DNA from: M3007 sp043764095
Lineage (GTDB): Bacteria > Bacteroidota > Bacteroidia > Chitinophagales > Saprospiraceae
Assembly: GCA_043764095.1 (NCBI GenBank)
Contig: JAYUKX010000203.1
Location: 20,004 to 84,003 of the forward strand
Reading direction: 5' to 3'
Length of the DNA: 64,000 nucleotides
The number at the start of each line of letters is the position of its first letter. The first letter of the stretch is position 1. The position numbers and the translations under genes were made by a program. Below, in pieces: positions 16,887-25,721 of this stretch. A model generated the notes under the pieces. The model was not told where the DNA came from. It was given only the letters and a program-made list of their open reading frames with translations, and searched no databases.

Positions 16887-18767
16887 TTACCGCTGCACAA
16901 CCAATTTACCCGTCACAACGCCTCTTTGTGTGCGCCATTCTACAAAGTATAGCCCATTGGGCAATCCATCTATATTGATCGTAGCATTACCATCCAAAGC
17001 AGGAATTTGCTGTTCGCGCATCAGTCGGCCTTGCAGGTCGAGGATACTTGTTTTGCTTGGATAGTTGGATTGGCCTTTGAGGTACAGTATACCCGTAGAG
17101 GGGTTGGGATATAATTCCATTGTAGGTTTTTTGCTTTCGGCCTCGTCGATGGAAGAAACACATGCCCCTTCATTGGTAACTATAAACTGGTGCATCATGC
17201 CGCCGCCAAGAGAATCTTCGTGGGTGAGGATATGGCAGTGGTACATATAGGTTAACTCGGGATAGATGGGACTTGGGTAGTCATCAAATTGACCGAGAAA
17301 GCGCAATTTCCAACCCGGCAATACCAATACATCGTCTTTGGGGCCATTTAATCCACGTGGTTCTAAAGCGATATAGTTACCAAAAGAGTCCACAATATCC
17401 AATATTCTGAATTGTATCTTGTGGATATGGAAAGGGTGCGCAACTTTAGATGTATTATAAATTGTCCATATTTCTTTGCTATTAACGCAAACTGTATCGT
17501 TGATTGTATTCAGGTCGTAGGTCTCACCATTTATGACAAATCCACCTGAACTTTCAGGTTCTAATTTTTTTAAACGGTGCTTGGTTACATTAAAGGTATC
17601 TGCTAATCCAGGACTCCAAACCGTGGTGAAAGGCGTAAACGTAGTAATTGGAACATAACCTGGGAATTGTGAATCAGCAACAATTCGTAACTGGATAAAA
17701 GCATTACCTAATGTGCTATCTTTACCACCATTGGGATTGTTAAGTGGTGCCAAAGTACTCCCCACTATGGTATTAGGCAGGAGTTCTTTTAGGTTTCTAA
17801 GGTATAATTTATCGCCTACGGCATAGCTGCTCAAATCTAAAATGATTTCGTCTCGTGCGCCTGGGCCGTTGAGTAGTGTTTTTAAAGTATTAGGCTTAAG
17901 TGTATAACCGCCATCTGTGGCTATTTGTGTGAAATTTTTAAGGTTGGCAATGGGATCGCTATACCCATTTGAGACCCCAAATATCATTCCTTTTCTAGTA
18001 GATCCATTTAAGATACGTAGCCGAACGAGGTGGGCTGGTACTTCCAAGTATGGATTGGTCACTCCATTGACTATATTAATTGGGCGTTTTTGTTTGACGG
18101 TGTCAATATACCAATTCGTCCCTCCTGTTTCTTGCACCACACCCAAATCGCCAATAATCACCGGAATATCATCTACACCATAGGTATGTGGCAAGGTATT
18201 GCGTATTGGGTCACTAGGCTGTTCGACAAGAATCATACCCGAAAGACCCCTTTGCACATGCTCTAAAGTATGGTTATGAAAATGCGGGTGGTACCACATA
18301 GTACAGGCGCTATCAAGTACTGGAAAATCAGGGGCAGTCCAGGTCTCGCCGGGTTGGATGGGCTGGTGTGGGCCGCCGTCCATATACGGTGGAAGTTCTG
18401 CACCATGCCAGTGCGTGCTGGTATGGACACCAATCCGGTTCGTTACATCAATTTCCGTTTGTTGCCCAGTGTACCACTTTAGTGTAGGCCCTAGAATGCT
18501 CATATTGGAAATTCCAAGTACGTTGTAGGTATATGTTGGAATACCATTGGGTTGGTTAGGCCCACCGTTCAGTTTATCCGTTGGGCTACCGTTGGGATTA
18601 AACTTGTGGAATTTTTTTTCCATTACCAATTTAATCGTACCATTTTGGGCATCAACCAGTGGTGGAATCGGGATTTTATTGATAAAAGTGGGCTGTGCAA
18701 ATGCCTGTATTGCCAGCAGGAGCAATACGGCGAGTACCGCATTGCGGGGTAAAGTACAGTTTTTCAT
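16887..18767 (-). CDS. Secreted multicopper oxidase (CotA/bilirubin-oxidase type) with T9SS sorting domain
   Basis: 626 residues: signal peptide (1-24), three cupredoxin domains (about 40-545) and a C-terminal T9SS sorting domain (ELYPNPSTGILYLKG...LVVQR). All four copper-binding signatures are present: STHWHG, WYHPHFHNHTLEH, HPFHIHKI and YHCHILTHED followed by GGGMMHQF, the last providing the type 1 Cys and Met. The family oxidises phenols, bilirubin or Mn(II)/Cu(I) and reduces O2 to water. The HWHGxxxPPYMDGGPHQPI stretch is characteristic of the CotA-like branch. The sorting domain indicates release at or beyond the outer membrane, unlike periplasmic CueO. It is monocistronic, with its own promoter and terminator. 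Confidence 0.93.
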   Translation of the reverse strand: MKNCTLPRNAVLAVLLLLAIQAFAQPTFINKIPIPPLVDAQNGTIKLVMEKKFHKFNPNGSPTDKLNGGPNQPNGIPTYTYNVLGISNMSILGPTLKWYTGQQTEIDVTNRIGVHTSTHWHGAELPPYMDGGPHQPIQPGETWTAPDFPVLDSACTMWYHPHFHNHTLEHVQRGLSGMILVEQPSDPIRNTLPHTYGVDDIPVIIGDLGVVQETGGTNWYIDTVKQKRPINIVNGVTNPYLEVPAHLVRLRILNGSTRKGMIFGVSNGYSDPIANLKNFTQIATDGGYTLKPNTLKTLLNGPGARDEIILDLSSYAVGDKLYLRNLKELLPNTIVGSTLAPLNNPNGGKDSTLGNAFIQLRIVADSQFPGYVPITTFTPFTTVWSPGLADTFNVTKHRLKKLEPESSGGFVINGETYDLNTINDTVCVNSKEIWTIYNTSKVAHPFHIHKIQFRILDIVDSFGNYIALEPRGLNGPKDDVLVLPGWKLRFLGQFDDYPSPIYPELTYMYHCHILTHEDSLGGGMMHQFIVTNEGACVSSIDEAESKKPTMELYPNPSTGILYLKGQSNYPSKTSILDLQGRLMREQQIPALDGNATINIDGLPNGLYFVEWRTQRGVVTGKLVVQR

Positions 18768-18800
18768 AATAAACTTGATTTAGTAAATAATAAACAATTG

Positions 18801-18833
18801 CAAAAATATTAAATTTTTAGTTTTTTATAACAA
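18801..18833 (-). promoter_or_regulatory. Promoter of the multicopper oxidase gene
   Basis: On the minus strand TTG (18833-18831) precedes TATTTTTG (18808-18801) by 22 bases. The predicted start of transcription is about 28 bases before the start codon at 18767. Confidence 0.55.
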
Positions 18834-19097
18834 TAAATCTTATTAAATAAAAATAAAAATTTTTAAATTACACTTTATGCAATTTTTTCCAAAAAATACT
18901 ATCAGGCCACATACGCTCTAAATAATAAAAATAACGGCGTATTTCTAAGTATTGATAATTGGTAACGCAAAGGTATCGTGCAGCGTAAACTTTTATACAC
19001 GTATAAATACCTGTTTTTATTAATTACGTATTTATGCGTGCATAGACTTATTCTGTTGTTTTTGAGTTTTTTTTTAAAAAAGTTTTGCTACCGAACA

Positions 19098-19475
19098 CTT
19101 TTATTTTTGGTAATTTACTTTGAGATTTGAAATAAAGTACAATACCCCAAGTGTGGCAAGACCGGCCTTAGAAAAATGCCGTTTTTGCTTGTGCTTCGAC
19201 TAGGCTCAGCATGAAAATGGAGGCGGATGAAGCCAAAAAGTGTTTGAGCCAAACGGAATTGTAGGGACGCAGTCCCCGCTCGACTGTGCGGCGAGTTTTT
19301 TTGGCGCCGCCGGAGCGAGGAAGCAAAAGCGCAGCATTTTTCGTCAGCCGAAGCGTTTTTTGCTTACTTTTTTTCGCTAAAAAAGTAAGGAGTAGGCTTT
19401 TTGCATCAATTTTCAATTTTTTGAAATTTGCAAGTGGGTAAGACTTTTTTCCCTAGAGAAAATGTGTACTCTTTG
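19098..19475 (+). repeat. Interspersed non-coding repeat, family 3, long copy
   Basis: Left part (ACACTTTTATTTTTGG, then TACCCCAAGTGTGGCAAG and CCGGCCTTAGAAAAA) and right part (GAAATTTGCAAGTGGG, ACTTTTTT, AGAGAAAA) match 9840-10016 in order and orientation. Between them lie about 200 extra bases (19175-19390), richer in GC, including GGCGCCGCCGGAGCGAGGAA and a TTACTTTTTTTCGCTAAAAAAGTAA hairpin that could be a nested insertion. No credible gene is present. The whole 858-bp gap 18768-19625 is non-coding. Confidence 0.65.
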
Positions 19476-19625
19476 TAAGTTTTTAATTATTTGTGAGAAA
19501 TGAATATTAGGATTTGTTGATGTTAGATAAATTGAAGCCATGCATACTATTTCAAACAAAATAACTCGTCCAATTTTGAAATAAAAAACGATATTTGCAC
19601 CTTAAATTATTACCCATATCCATTA

Positions 19626-20879
19626 ATGCCATACGTTTCTCCTCTAAAACTCCTTCGAAGTTATAAACTTCCAATCGAACTCAAATTGGACAAGGACACG
19701 CTGCGTATTGCCCGACAAGCATTATTGGCAGAAATAGATCTTTCTCCACGGCAATCTGTTATGTTAGGTGAAAGGGAAATGGGGCGTAATGATATTCTAC
19801 AACTTTTTGATACGCTTCAGGCTTCGGACAGCTGGCCTTACCATGAAGCCATTCATTTGGATCAACCTTTGCTTGATTTTTTAACGGAGTACAAAATTCC
19901 GGTAAAACCAATTGCAAAGAATCCACTGTATAATGAACCCGGTTTTGTTTCTTTTTTATCGCCATTTTACCCTGAGGTTTTTGCTAATGGCTTCCTTCAA
20001 GTATTAAAAAATCCTTCTTTTGAACGCTTAAATGCTTTATTCCAATTGCCTTCGGTATGGAATACAGGAGATAATAATCGGCAATCCGAACTTATTATTA
20101 AGCAGTATTTGCGCCGGATGCTGACTCAATTAGATCAATTAGTGGCGCCTTATAAAGGTAAGACGGGTATTATTTTTAAGAAAAAACTGGTAGAACCTTA
20201 CTACGACCACCAATTAATAGATGCGCTGAATCGGCTACCCGACTCCTACACCGAAATTCGAAACCATTATGGCTTGTTGTTGATAGAAGTGGCTTATATT
20301 ATGTGGAACAATCGGAATAAATCCGATTCCAATTTTGTGGTACGCCGTGTAGAAAGCCTTAATGGTGGCTACGAACTTGATCATCATGTAAAGCATTATT
20401 GGAGCCAATGTACGCCTAAAGATTCGTATACATCAGACTCATCTGATAGCGGCGGTTCGGGGGTTAGTCCGTGGACGATTGTAGTACTTGTTGTTTTTGC
20501 CATTCGCATGATAGGAATGTGCGAACGTTGTGATAGAGATGACGACAGAAGGGCCGGCAACTCCCGAATCAGGTTTGATGTTCCCCCATCAAGTACTTAT
20601 GAACCACCTTCCCGTACGAGTACCAGAAGTACGACGAGAGGTAGTGGTTCATCGAGAGAGGCTGTGGTTGAAGAAATAATGGAAGTGCCTGTTGCTCCCA
20701 AAAAAGACCAATATTTTGATCCAAAGACAGATCGATTGGAGGTTTTACTACCCAAAATGGACTCTTTAGCCAAGGCACTGAAACCAATATCCCAAACGAA
20801 TGCCTATGATGCGTTATATCGAAAGTTAAAACAGAGTAATTCAATAGAACAACCAATTATTGAAGGGCTAAAAAAGTAG
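19626..20879 (+). CDS. Uncharacterised single-pass membrane protein
   Basis: 417 residues that I do not recognise. The N-terminal 260 residues are a soluble, mostly helical region with conserved-looking aromatic and charged patches (PYYDHQLIDALNRLPDSY, IMWNNRNKSDSNFVVRRVE). A Ser/Asp/Gly linker follows (DSYTSDSSDSGGSG), then one membrane segment (WTIVVLVVFAIRMIGM, about 282-297), a Cys-Asp-Arg rich turn, a Ser/Thr/Arg-rich low-complexity stretch (about 320-350) and a short helical C-terminus. There is no signal peptide, so the large N-terminal part is probably cytoplasmic. It stands alone between two repeat elements. Codon use looks like its neighbours. Confidence 0.6.
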   Translation: MPYVSPLKLLRSYKLPIELKLDKDTLRIARQALLAEIDLSPRQSVMLGEREMGRNDILQLFDTLQASDSWPYHEAIHLDQPLLDFLTEYKIPVKPIAKNPLYNEPGFVSFLSPFYPEVFANGFLQVLKNPSFERLNALFQLPSVWNTGDNNRQSELIIKQYLRRMLTQLDQLVAPYKGKTGIIFKKKLVEPYYDHQLIDALNRLPDSYTEIRNHYGLLLIEVAYIMWNNRNKSDSNFVVRRVESLNGGYELDHHVKHYWSQCTPKDSYTSDSSDSGGSGVSPWTIVVLVVFAIRMIGMCERCDRDDDRRAGNSRIRFDVPPSSTYEPPSRTSTRSTTRGSGSSREAVVEEIMEVPVAPKKDQYFDPKTDRLEVLLPKMDSLAKALKPISQTNAYDALYRKLKQSNSIEQPIIEGLKK

Positions 20880-20950
20880 GGTAGGGGCTTTAGTCAATAG
20901 GTCAACTAATGGTCTATTGATAAAGTTGATCGTTAATTTTTACTCAAAAA

Positions 20951-20988
20951 AAAACGCCGTTGAGGATTTTCCCCAACGGCGTTTTTAA
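20951..20988. terminator. Bidirectional terminator
   Basis: AACGCCGTTGAGG pairs with CCCCAACGGCGTT around an ATTTT loop, flanked by A9 on the left and T5 on the right. It lies between the plus-strand gene ending at 20879 and the repeat element next to the minus-strand OmpA gene. Confidence 0.8.
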
Positions 20989-21005
20989 TAATTTTGATTT
21001 AAAAA

Positions 21006-21187
21006 GTAAATACTTAGCCCACTCCCATTTCGGCCCAAAAAGGTCAATTTTTAGCCATGCTTCGCCATTTTTTTCGTCCGACCGTGCCCTGCTCGGCGGG
21101 GTGCGCTGCATCGCACTCAAAAAAGTGGCTCGTCTGACCAAAAATTGCCTACTTTTTTGACTCGAAACCGTTGGGCTAAGTTTTTAC
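21006..21187 (-). repeat. 182-bp interspersed element with terminal inverted repeats, copy 2
   Basis: This is the inverted copy of 4033-4214. The ends read GTAAATACTTAGCCCA and, on the other strand, GTAAAAACTTAGCCCA. The 170-bp core differs from copy 1 at about four positions, so the copies separated recently. It sits just past the 3' end of the OmpA gene (stop at 21200) and next to a terminator, as copy 1 does. Confidence 0.85.
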
Positions 21188-21199
21188 ATTAAAAATTAA

Positions 21200-22747
21200 T
21201 TAATTAACTGTCAAATCGAAATCAACGCGACGGTTAGTATCGCGGCCTGCTTTAGTGGCGTTATCGGCAACAGGGCGAGTGGCTCCAAATCCATCGTGTT
21301 TCATTCGGCTAGCAGCAATACCTTTAGATACCAAATAATCGTTACAAGTTTTTGCACGACGTTTAGAGAGGTCGAGGTTTTTGGCAGCGTCGCCTACGTT
21401 ATCAGTATGGCCACTAATCATCAAACTATATTCAGGGTACTGGTTCATAATGGATACCACTTCGTCGAGTACAGCAGTTGATTTGGCTAGTAATTTGTCG
21501 CTACCAGTTTCAAACTGCACGTTTTTGATGATATTTTGCAGTTTTACCTTATCTTCTTTCTTGATTTCTGGGCAACCTTTATTAGATGCTGGGCCTGGTT
21601 TGGTTACGCAGCGGTCATCATTGTCATACACACCATCGCCATCCGTATCAGGACAGCCTTTATGAGCAGCATCACCTGCTTTATCAGGGCAAGCGTCGTC
21701 TTTGTCTGCAATACCATCGGCATCTTTATCCGCAATGGCTGGGCAGCCGCGGTTGGCCGCAATACCTTTTTCTTTTGGGCAAGCGTCATCTTTGTCTGCA
21801 ATACCGTCACCATCAGAGTCGGGGCAACCTTTTAATGCGACTGTTCCTTTTTCACGAGGGCAGTTATCTTCTTTATCTTGAATGCCATCACCATCCGTAT
21901 CAGGGCATCCTTTGAATGCAGCAATACCTTTTACATCAGGGCAGATATCCTCGCTGTCACCAATACCGTCACCGTCTTTGTCGGGGCAACCCATGAGTGC
22001 TACAACTCCAGCTATATCAGGGCATTTGTCATCCTTATCGGCCACGCCATCACCGTCCTTGTCGGGGCATCCAAAAAGACCTGCAGAACCAGCAACATCG
22101 GGGCATTGGTCATTAATATCCAGCACACCATCACCATCGCGATCCGTTACTTTGGGTACTTCTGGTTCGGCTTCGTTCCCAAAATTGAATAGCAGCCCTG
22201 CTCCATGGTGCCATCCGTGGTGCTTATCGGTAGAGATTCGGTATTGCGATTGGACATTAAAGAAAATATTTTCATCAATTTTTAAATTCAGACCGAGGCC
22301 AACCGGAGCCTGGGTGTCCCAGTCATCTAGTAAGTCTGCGTATTGGACACCTAATCCATACATTATATAAGGATTAAAAAAGTATCTGTTATGGCTGAAC
22401 AAAGTATGCTGCATCACGAAATCGGCAGTACCAATTACCTGACGATTACCTGGCTGGTAAACTCCAGTTGGAATGCGAGCATAACCAATTTTTAACGGGA
22501 TGGATAAAGAACTTCGGCCATCGCTGAGGTGCCTGTAATAGGCAAGTTCTGCTACTGCGAGATCAGAAATTCTGTAAATATCATTAAAATTAACGTCCTG
22601 TATATTTAGGCCATAGTCGGTACGAGGCGTAATATAGTTGACGCGATTAAAACGTATAGCAAACCCATTTTTTTGTTGGGCGGAAATGTTAAATTGCACC
22701 ATCAAAAATGCAATTAACAATAGTACAGATGTAAATTGTTTTTTCAT
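21200..22747 (-). CDS. OmpA family protein with seven thrombospondin type 3 repeats
   Basis: 515 residues: signal peptide (1-23), an N-terminal barrel-like domain (about 25-195), seven Asp-rich TSP3 calcium-binding units of about 27 residues (pattern DxDGDGxxDxxDxCPxxxG...GCP, about 205-395), and a C-terminal OmpA peptidoglycan-binding domain (about 405-515: VQFETGSDKLL, ISGHTDNVGDAAKNLDLSKR, NRRVDFDL). It is an abundant outer-membrane type that ties the membrane to the cell wall, with the TSP3 stalk stiffened by calcium. At DNA level the TSP3 region (about 21560-22150) is a degenerate 81-bp tandem repeat that could change unit number by recombination. The sixth unit has DADG in place of DGDG. 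Confidence 0.93.
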   Translation of the reverse strand: MKKQFTSVLLLIAFLMVQFNISAQQKNGFAIRFNRVNYITPRTDYGLNIQDVNFNDIYRISDLAVAELAYYRHLSDGRSSLSIPLKIGYARIPTGVYQPGNRQVIGTADFVMQHTLFSHNRYFFNPYIMYGLGVQYADLLDDWDTQAPVGLGLNLKIDENIFFNVQSQYRISTDKHHGWHHGAGLLFNFGNEAEPEVPKVTDRDGDGVLDINDQCPDVAGSAGLFGCPDKDGDGVADKDDKCPDIAGVVALMGCPDKDGDGIGDSEDICPDVKGIAAFKGCPDTDGDGIQDKEDNCPREKGTVALKGCPDSDGDGIADKDDACPKEKGIAANRGCPAIADKDADGIADKDDACPDKAGDAAHKGCPDTDGDGVYDNDDRCVTKPGPASNKGCPEIKKEDKVKLQNIIKNVQFETGSDKLLAKSTAVLDEVVSIMNQYPEYSLMISGHTDNVGDAAKNLDLSKRRAKTCNDYLVSKGIAASRMKHDGFGATRPVADNATKAGRDTNRRVDFDLTVN

Positions 22748-22790
22748 GAACGAAGTTAGTTGTAAAGATGAATTATTAAAGATAAACGGC

Positions 22791-22824
22791 CAAATGTAAC
22801 GCGTATCTCGAATGTTTTGACAAA
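22791..22824 (-). promoter_or_regulatory. Promoter of the OmpA/TSP3 gene
   Basis: On the minus strand TTTG (22824-22821) and TACATTTG (22798-22791) are 22 bases apart. Transcription should start about 35-40 bases before the ATG at 22747. Confidence 0.65.
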
Positions 22825-22956
22825 TTTTTTAAAAAAAAGTAACTATTTTATTTTCGTAGTGAAAAATTCACCTATAAACTATGTTTTTTTTATAAAATCT
22901 TCTTTTATTCGAAGCGCTCTGATTGGCTGTAATCAATTCAACTTTGCCACTTTTGT

Positions 22957-24369
22957 TTATATTCGTCCGCCCATTGCCCAGGTTAATCCAGCAGCGGTTT
23001 TTTGGTATTCACCCACCAGTTTAATATATTTTATTTGGGCATCGAGCCATCGTTGTTCGCGGGTATTGATCAAGAAAATAGTACTTTCGCCCAATTGATA
23101 TTTTGTATATTCGGCATCTAATAAGGTTTTGTTATTCACCGTAATATTGCGTAATAGGTCAATTTGAGTGCGTAAAGTGCGCAATTCATTGTCGTATTGT
23201 ACAACTTTGGTGGTTATTTCAATCCTTTTTTGCTGTATCGTCAAATCATTTTGAATAATTTTCAACTGTGCGGATTGAAGGCTTCCCCGTGCTTTACGGT
23301 TGCTGATTGGCATACTAAATTGAAACCCCCACTTAATGTTGTTGACCAAAACCCCAATACCATTTTCTGTTTGCGTTGGGAAAAATTCCCAGCCTCTCCC
23401 TAGAATATTGTAATTGATATTAAATACAGGTTTTAGTTGTTCTTTTTTTAAACGGCGTTCAATATCCAATTGGGTGTTTTTTACCGTATAAATACCAAGA
23501 TCGGGATGCAATTGTAATGCTAAACTAACCCGCTCTTGCTGACTTTCATTCGGTGCATAATCAATATTGCCATCCAACATTTTAGGTGCGGTGATGGAAC
23601 TATTGAGCGGAATCGTCTTACCCGACGACCAGTTGTATCGCTCCATTTGTTGCGCGGCATTATTTACGTCCAATTGAGCCAAATTAAGGTCAATCTGCCG
23701 ATTTTGCAATTGGATAAAAGTTTCTAACGTATCAATTGCAGGGCTTTCACCTTGGATAAACCGTTCTCTGATACCTTCGTGCCTAATTTTTGCTTGTTTT
23801 AGGGCACCCTCAATTACAAATACTTGGTTATTGGCGATAGCCCATCCCCAATAGGCTTTTGCTGCATCATAAAAAAGGTCGTTCAGTATAGACCTCCTTT
23901 CAAATGCACCCATTTGTATGCCCGCACGTGCTATTTTGAGGTAAGCGCGTCGCTCGTCTATCATCAATCCTTGTCCGAGTGTCCAATCTATACCAATTAC
24001 AGCCTGACCATTAATGGGTAAGGAATTGGATGGATTAACAAAATCACCATCAACATGGTTATAGGCCGATTTTAGTTCAAAACCATACCAAGTGGGTAAT
24101 TTTACACCTGCTTCAAAATTGCGAAAGTAATTTTTTTCATTAAATTGTTTAGCCTCGTAATCAGCGTATGTTTTTAAGTCAAAAGCACCTTTTGCGCCTA
24201 ATAATTGCGCTTCTGCCATGCTCCGTTGTATATCGGCTTGTAACGCCATAGGGTGGAAAATGGCAATTTGTTCGCGAAAGGACATCCATTCCAGCAATGT
24301 ATCTTGAGCAATTGCACACTGGGTAACAAAAATAAATAGGGTGGTGGTGCTAAAAAAAAATCGTATCAT
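22957..24369 (-). CDS. TolC-family outer membrane efflux protein
   Basis: 470 residues with a signal peptide (1-21) and the two-fold helical repeat of TolC proteins (about 35-235 and 265-460; for example AKAYWGWAIANNQVFVIEGALKQAKIRHEGIRERF split across the first coiled coil, and LNKTLLDAEYTKYQLGE-like helices in the second). It should form the trimeric outer-membrane channel of a tripartite exporter. It is the third gene of the minus-strand operon 27461-22957, starting three bases after the adaptor gene ends. The length is close to the family norm. Substrate is unknown. Confidence 0.88.
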   Translation of the reverse strand: MIRFFFSTTTLFIFVTQCAIAQDTLLEWMSFREQIAIFHPMALQADIQRSMAEAQLLGAKGAFDLKTYADYEAKQFNEKNYFRNFEAGVKLPTWYGFELKSAYNHVDGDFVNPSNSLPINGQAVIGIDWTLGQGLMIDERRAYLKIARAGIQMGAFERRSILNDLFYDAAKAYWGWAIANNQVFVIEGALKQAKIRHEGIRERFIQGESPAIDTLETFIQLQNRQIDLNLAQLDVNNAAQQMERYNWSSGKTIPLNSSITAPKMLDGNIDYAPNESQQERVSLALQLHPDLGIYTVKNTQLDIERRLKKEQLKPVFNINYNILGRGWEFFPTQTENGIGVLVNNIKWGFQFSMPISNRKARGSLQSAQLKIIQNDLTIQQKRIEITTKVVQYDNELRTLRTQIDLLRNITVNNKTLLDAEYTKYQLGESTIFLINTREQRWLDAQIKYIKLVGEYQKTAAGLTWAMGGRI

Positions 24370-24372
24370 AGG

Positions 24373-25719
24373 TTATTTTTTAGTTTTTGCCTCTTCTTCG
24401 GGTTTGTACATATCAGGAGGGAATCCGTTGAGCATCCGCCATATTTCATACCAAATAGGTACATCGTTGAGCATAGTGATCCCTTTTGCCCCGCCACCCA
24501 CTCTTAATGCGGAAGGCCATGGGGCATCATTTTTGGCAGGGGCTACTAATACCCTGAATTTTCCACTTGGGCTAATATTACGATCAATTGCCACAACATG
24601 ACCAGCATAAGTACCCAGTGATAGTCCGGGCCAGCCACTAAAGAAAAATGCTGGCCAACCATCAAACATAAAGCGAACCAACCGACCGTTTTCGATCAAT
24701 GGTACGTCGATAGGTTTAACATACATTTCCACGGCTAATTCTGCATTAGCAGGCATGATACTTACAATAGGCGCACCTTCTTTCACTATTTCACCGATAC
24801 CTGGCGTTATGGCTTTAATAATATAACCATCTTGCGGTGCAGTGATATAGTAAAATCCGGCGCGTATGGCATAGCTGGTGCGTTCTACTCGTAGTTTTTG
24901 GACGGATCCTTGCGCGTCATATTTGTCAGAAATGGTGCTGAATCGTTCGCTTTCTGTTTTTGCCAGTTTGTTGGCAAATTCGTTGCGGGTAAGATAATTT
25001 TCGATTTTAGCATTGTTCAATTCGTTCCGGCTTATTTCAAGTTCGTTGGTTGCTTTTACCAATTTTGTTTCTACATCTACCAGTTTCAACCGTCTCTCTT
25101 CTAGTTTAGTCAATGATTCTAAGCCTTTATCGTACATGGCCTTCATACCATCGAGTTGGCGTTTGGCAATTTTAACGTCGTTTTCTGCTTGTAAAATGGC
25201 GATACTGTCAGAAATCACTTTTAGTGCTTTCTGCTCAATTTTATTTTCGATTTGATCCATTTTATTGCGCATTTCGCGGCGCATGGCCTCCATTTGTTGC
25301 CCCAAAGCATCGGCTTTGCCTTGGTAAGATTGAATGGCACCTTCTTTAGCATTCACTTGGTTGCCTACTCGCTCTACGAGTTGTGGGTCGAAATAATCGG
25401 ATTTTACCTCGGATATATGGACAATAGTATCGCCTTTTCGCACCGATTGGCCTTCGGTAACGTACCAAGCCTCTACCCGCCCGGAAATAGTTGCATGGAT
25501 CGTTTGCGGCCGTTGTTCGGGACGCAAAGTGGTCAATTTACCATCTGCATTTACGTTTTGAGTCCACGGCAGGAACATAAAAAAGAAAAAAGTACCCAGT
25601 AAAATGAGCAATAAATTCCTGAAACCAATATGCCAGCCACCTATTTGTACTTTTTTCAAAGAGGTGAGGCTGGACATATCCTCGTTGTGCTGGATAGTAT
25701 TATTAGATATGTCTAGCAT
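24373..25719 (-). CDS. HlyD-family periplasmic adaptor of an exporter
   Basis: 448 residues. A cytoplasmic N-terminus (1-28) is followed by one membrane segment (about 33-50), a first lipoyl half (TISGRVEAWYVTEGQSVRKG), a long coiled-coil hairpin (about 125-290), the second lipoyl half (AGFYYITAPQDGYIIKAITP) and beta-barrel domains. It should bridge the inner-membrane ABC protein and the TolC channel. Within the operon it starts two bases after the ABC gene and ends three bases before tolC, so the three are very likely co-translated. The double lipoyl signature and single membrane anchor are typical of type I secretion adaptors rather than RND adaptors. Confidence 0.88.
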   Translation of the reverse strand: MLDISNNTIQHNEDMSSLTSLKKVQIGGWHIGFRNLLLILLGTFFFFMFLPWTQNVNADGKLTTLRPEQRPQTIHATISGRVEAWYVTEGQSVRKGDTIVHISEVKSDYFDPQLVERVGNQVNAKEGAIQSYQGKADALGQQMEAMRREMRNKMDQIENKIEQKALKVISDSIAILQAENDVKIAKRQLDGMKAMYDKGLESLTKLEERRLKLVDVETKLVKATNELEISRNELNNAKIENYLTRNEFANKLAKTESERFSTISDKYDAQGSVQKLRVERTSYAIRAGFYYITAPQDGYIIKAITPGIGEIVKEGAPIVSIMPANAELAVEMYVKPIDVPLIENGRLVRFMFDGWPAFFFSGWPGLSLGTYAGHVVAIDRNISPSGKFRVLVAPAKNDAPWPSALRVGGGAKGITMLNDVPIWYEIWRMLNGFPPDMYKPEEEAKTKK

Positions 25720-25721
25720 GA

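Noticed and set aside
19168..19416. Minus-strand open frame across the GC-richer core of the family 3 repeat
   Set aside because: The translation is low-complexity Lys/Arg/Ala-rich with no homology that I recognise, and it lies wholly in repeat sequence.
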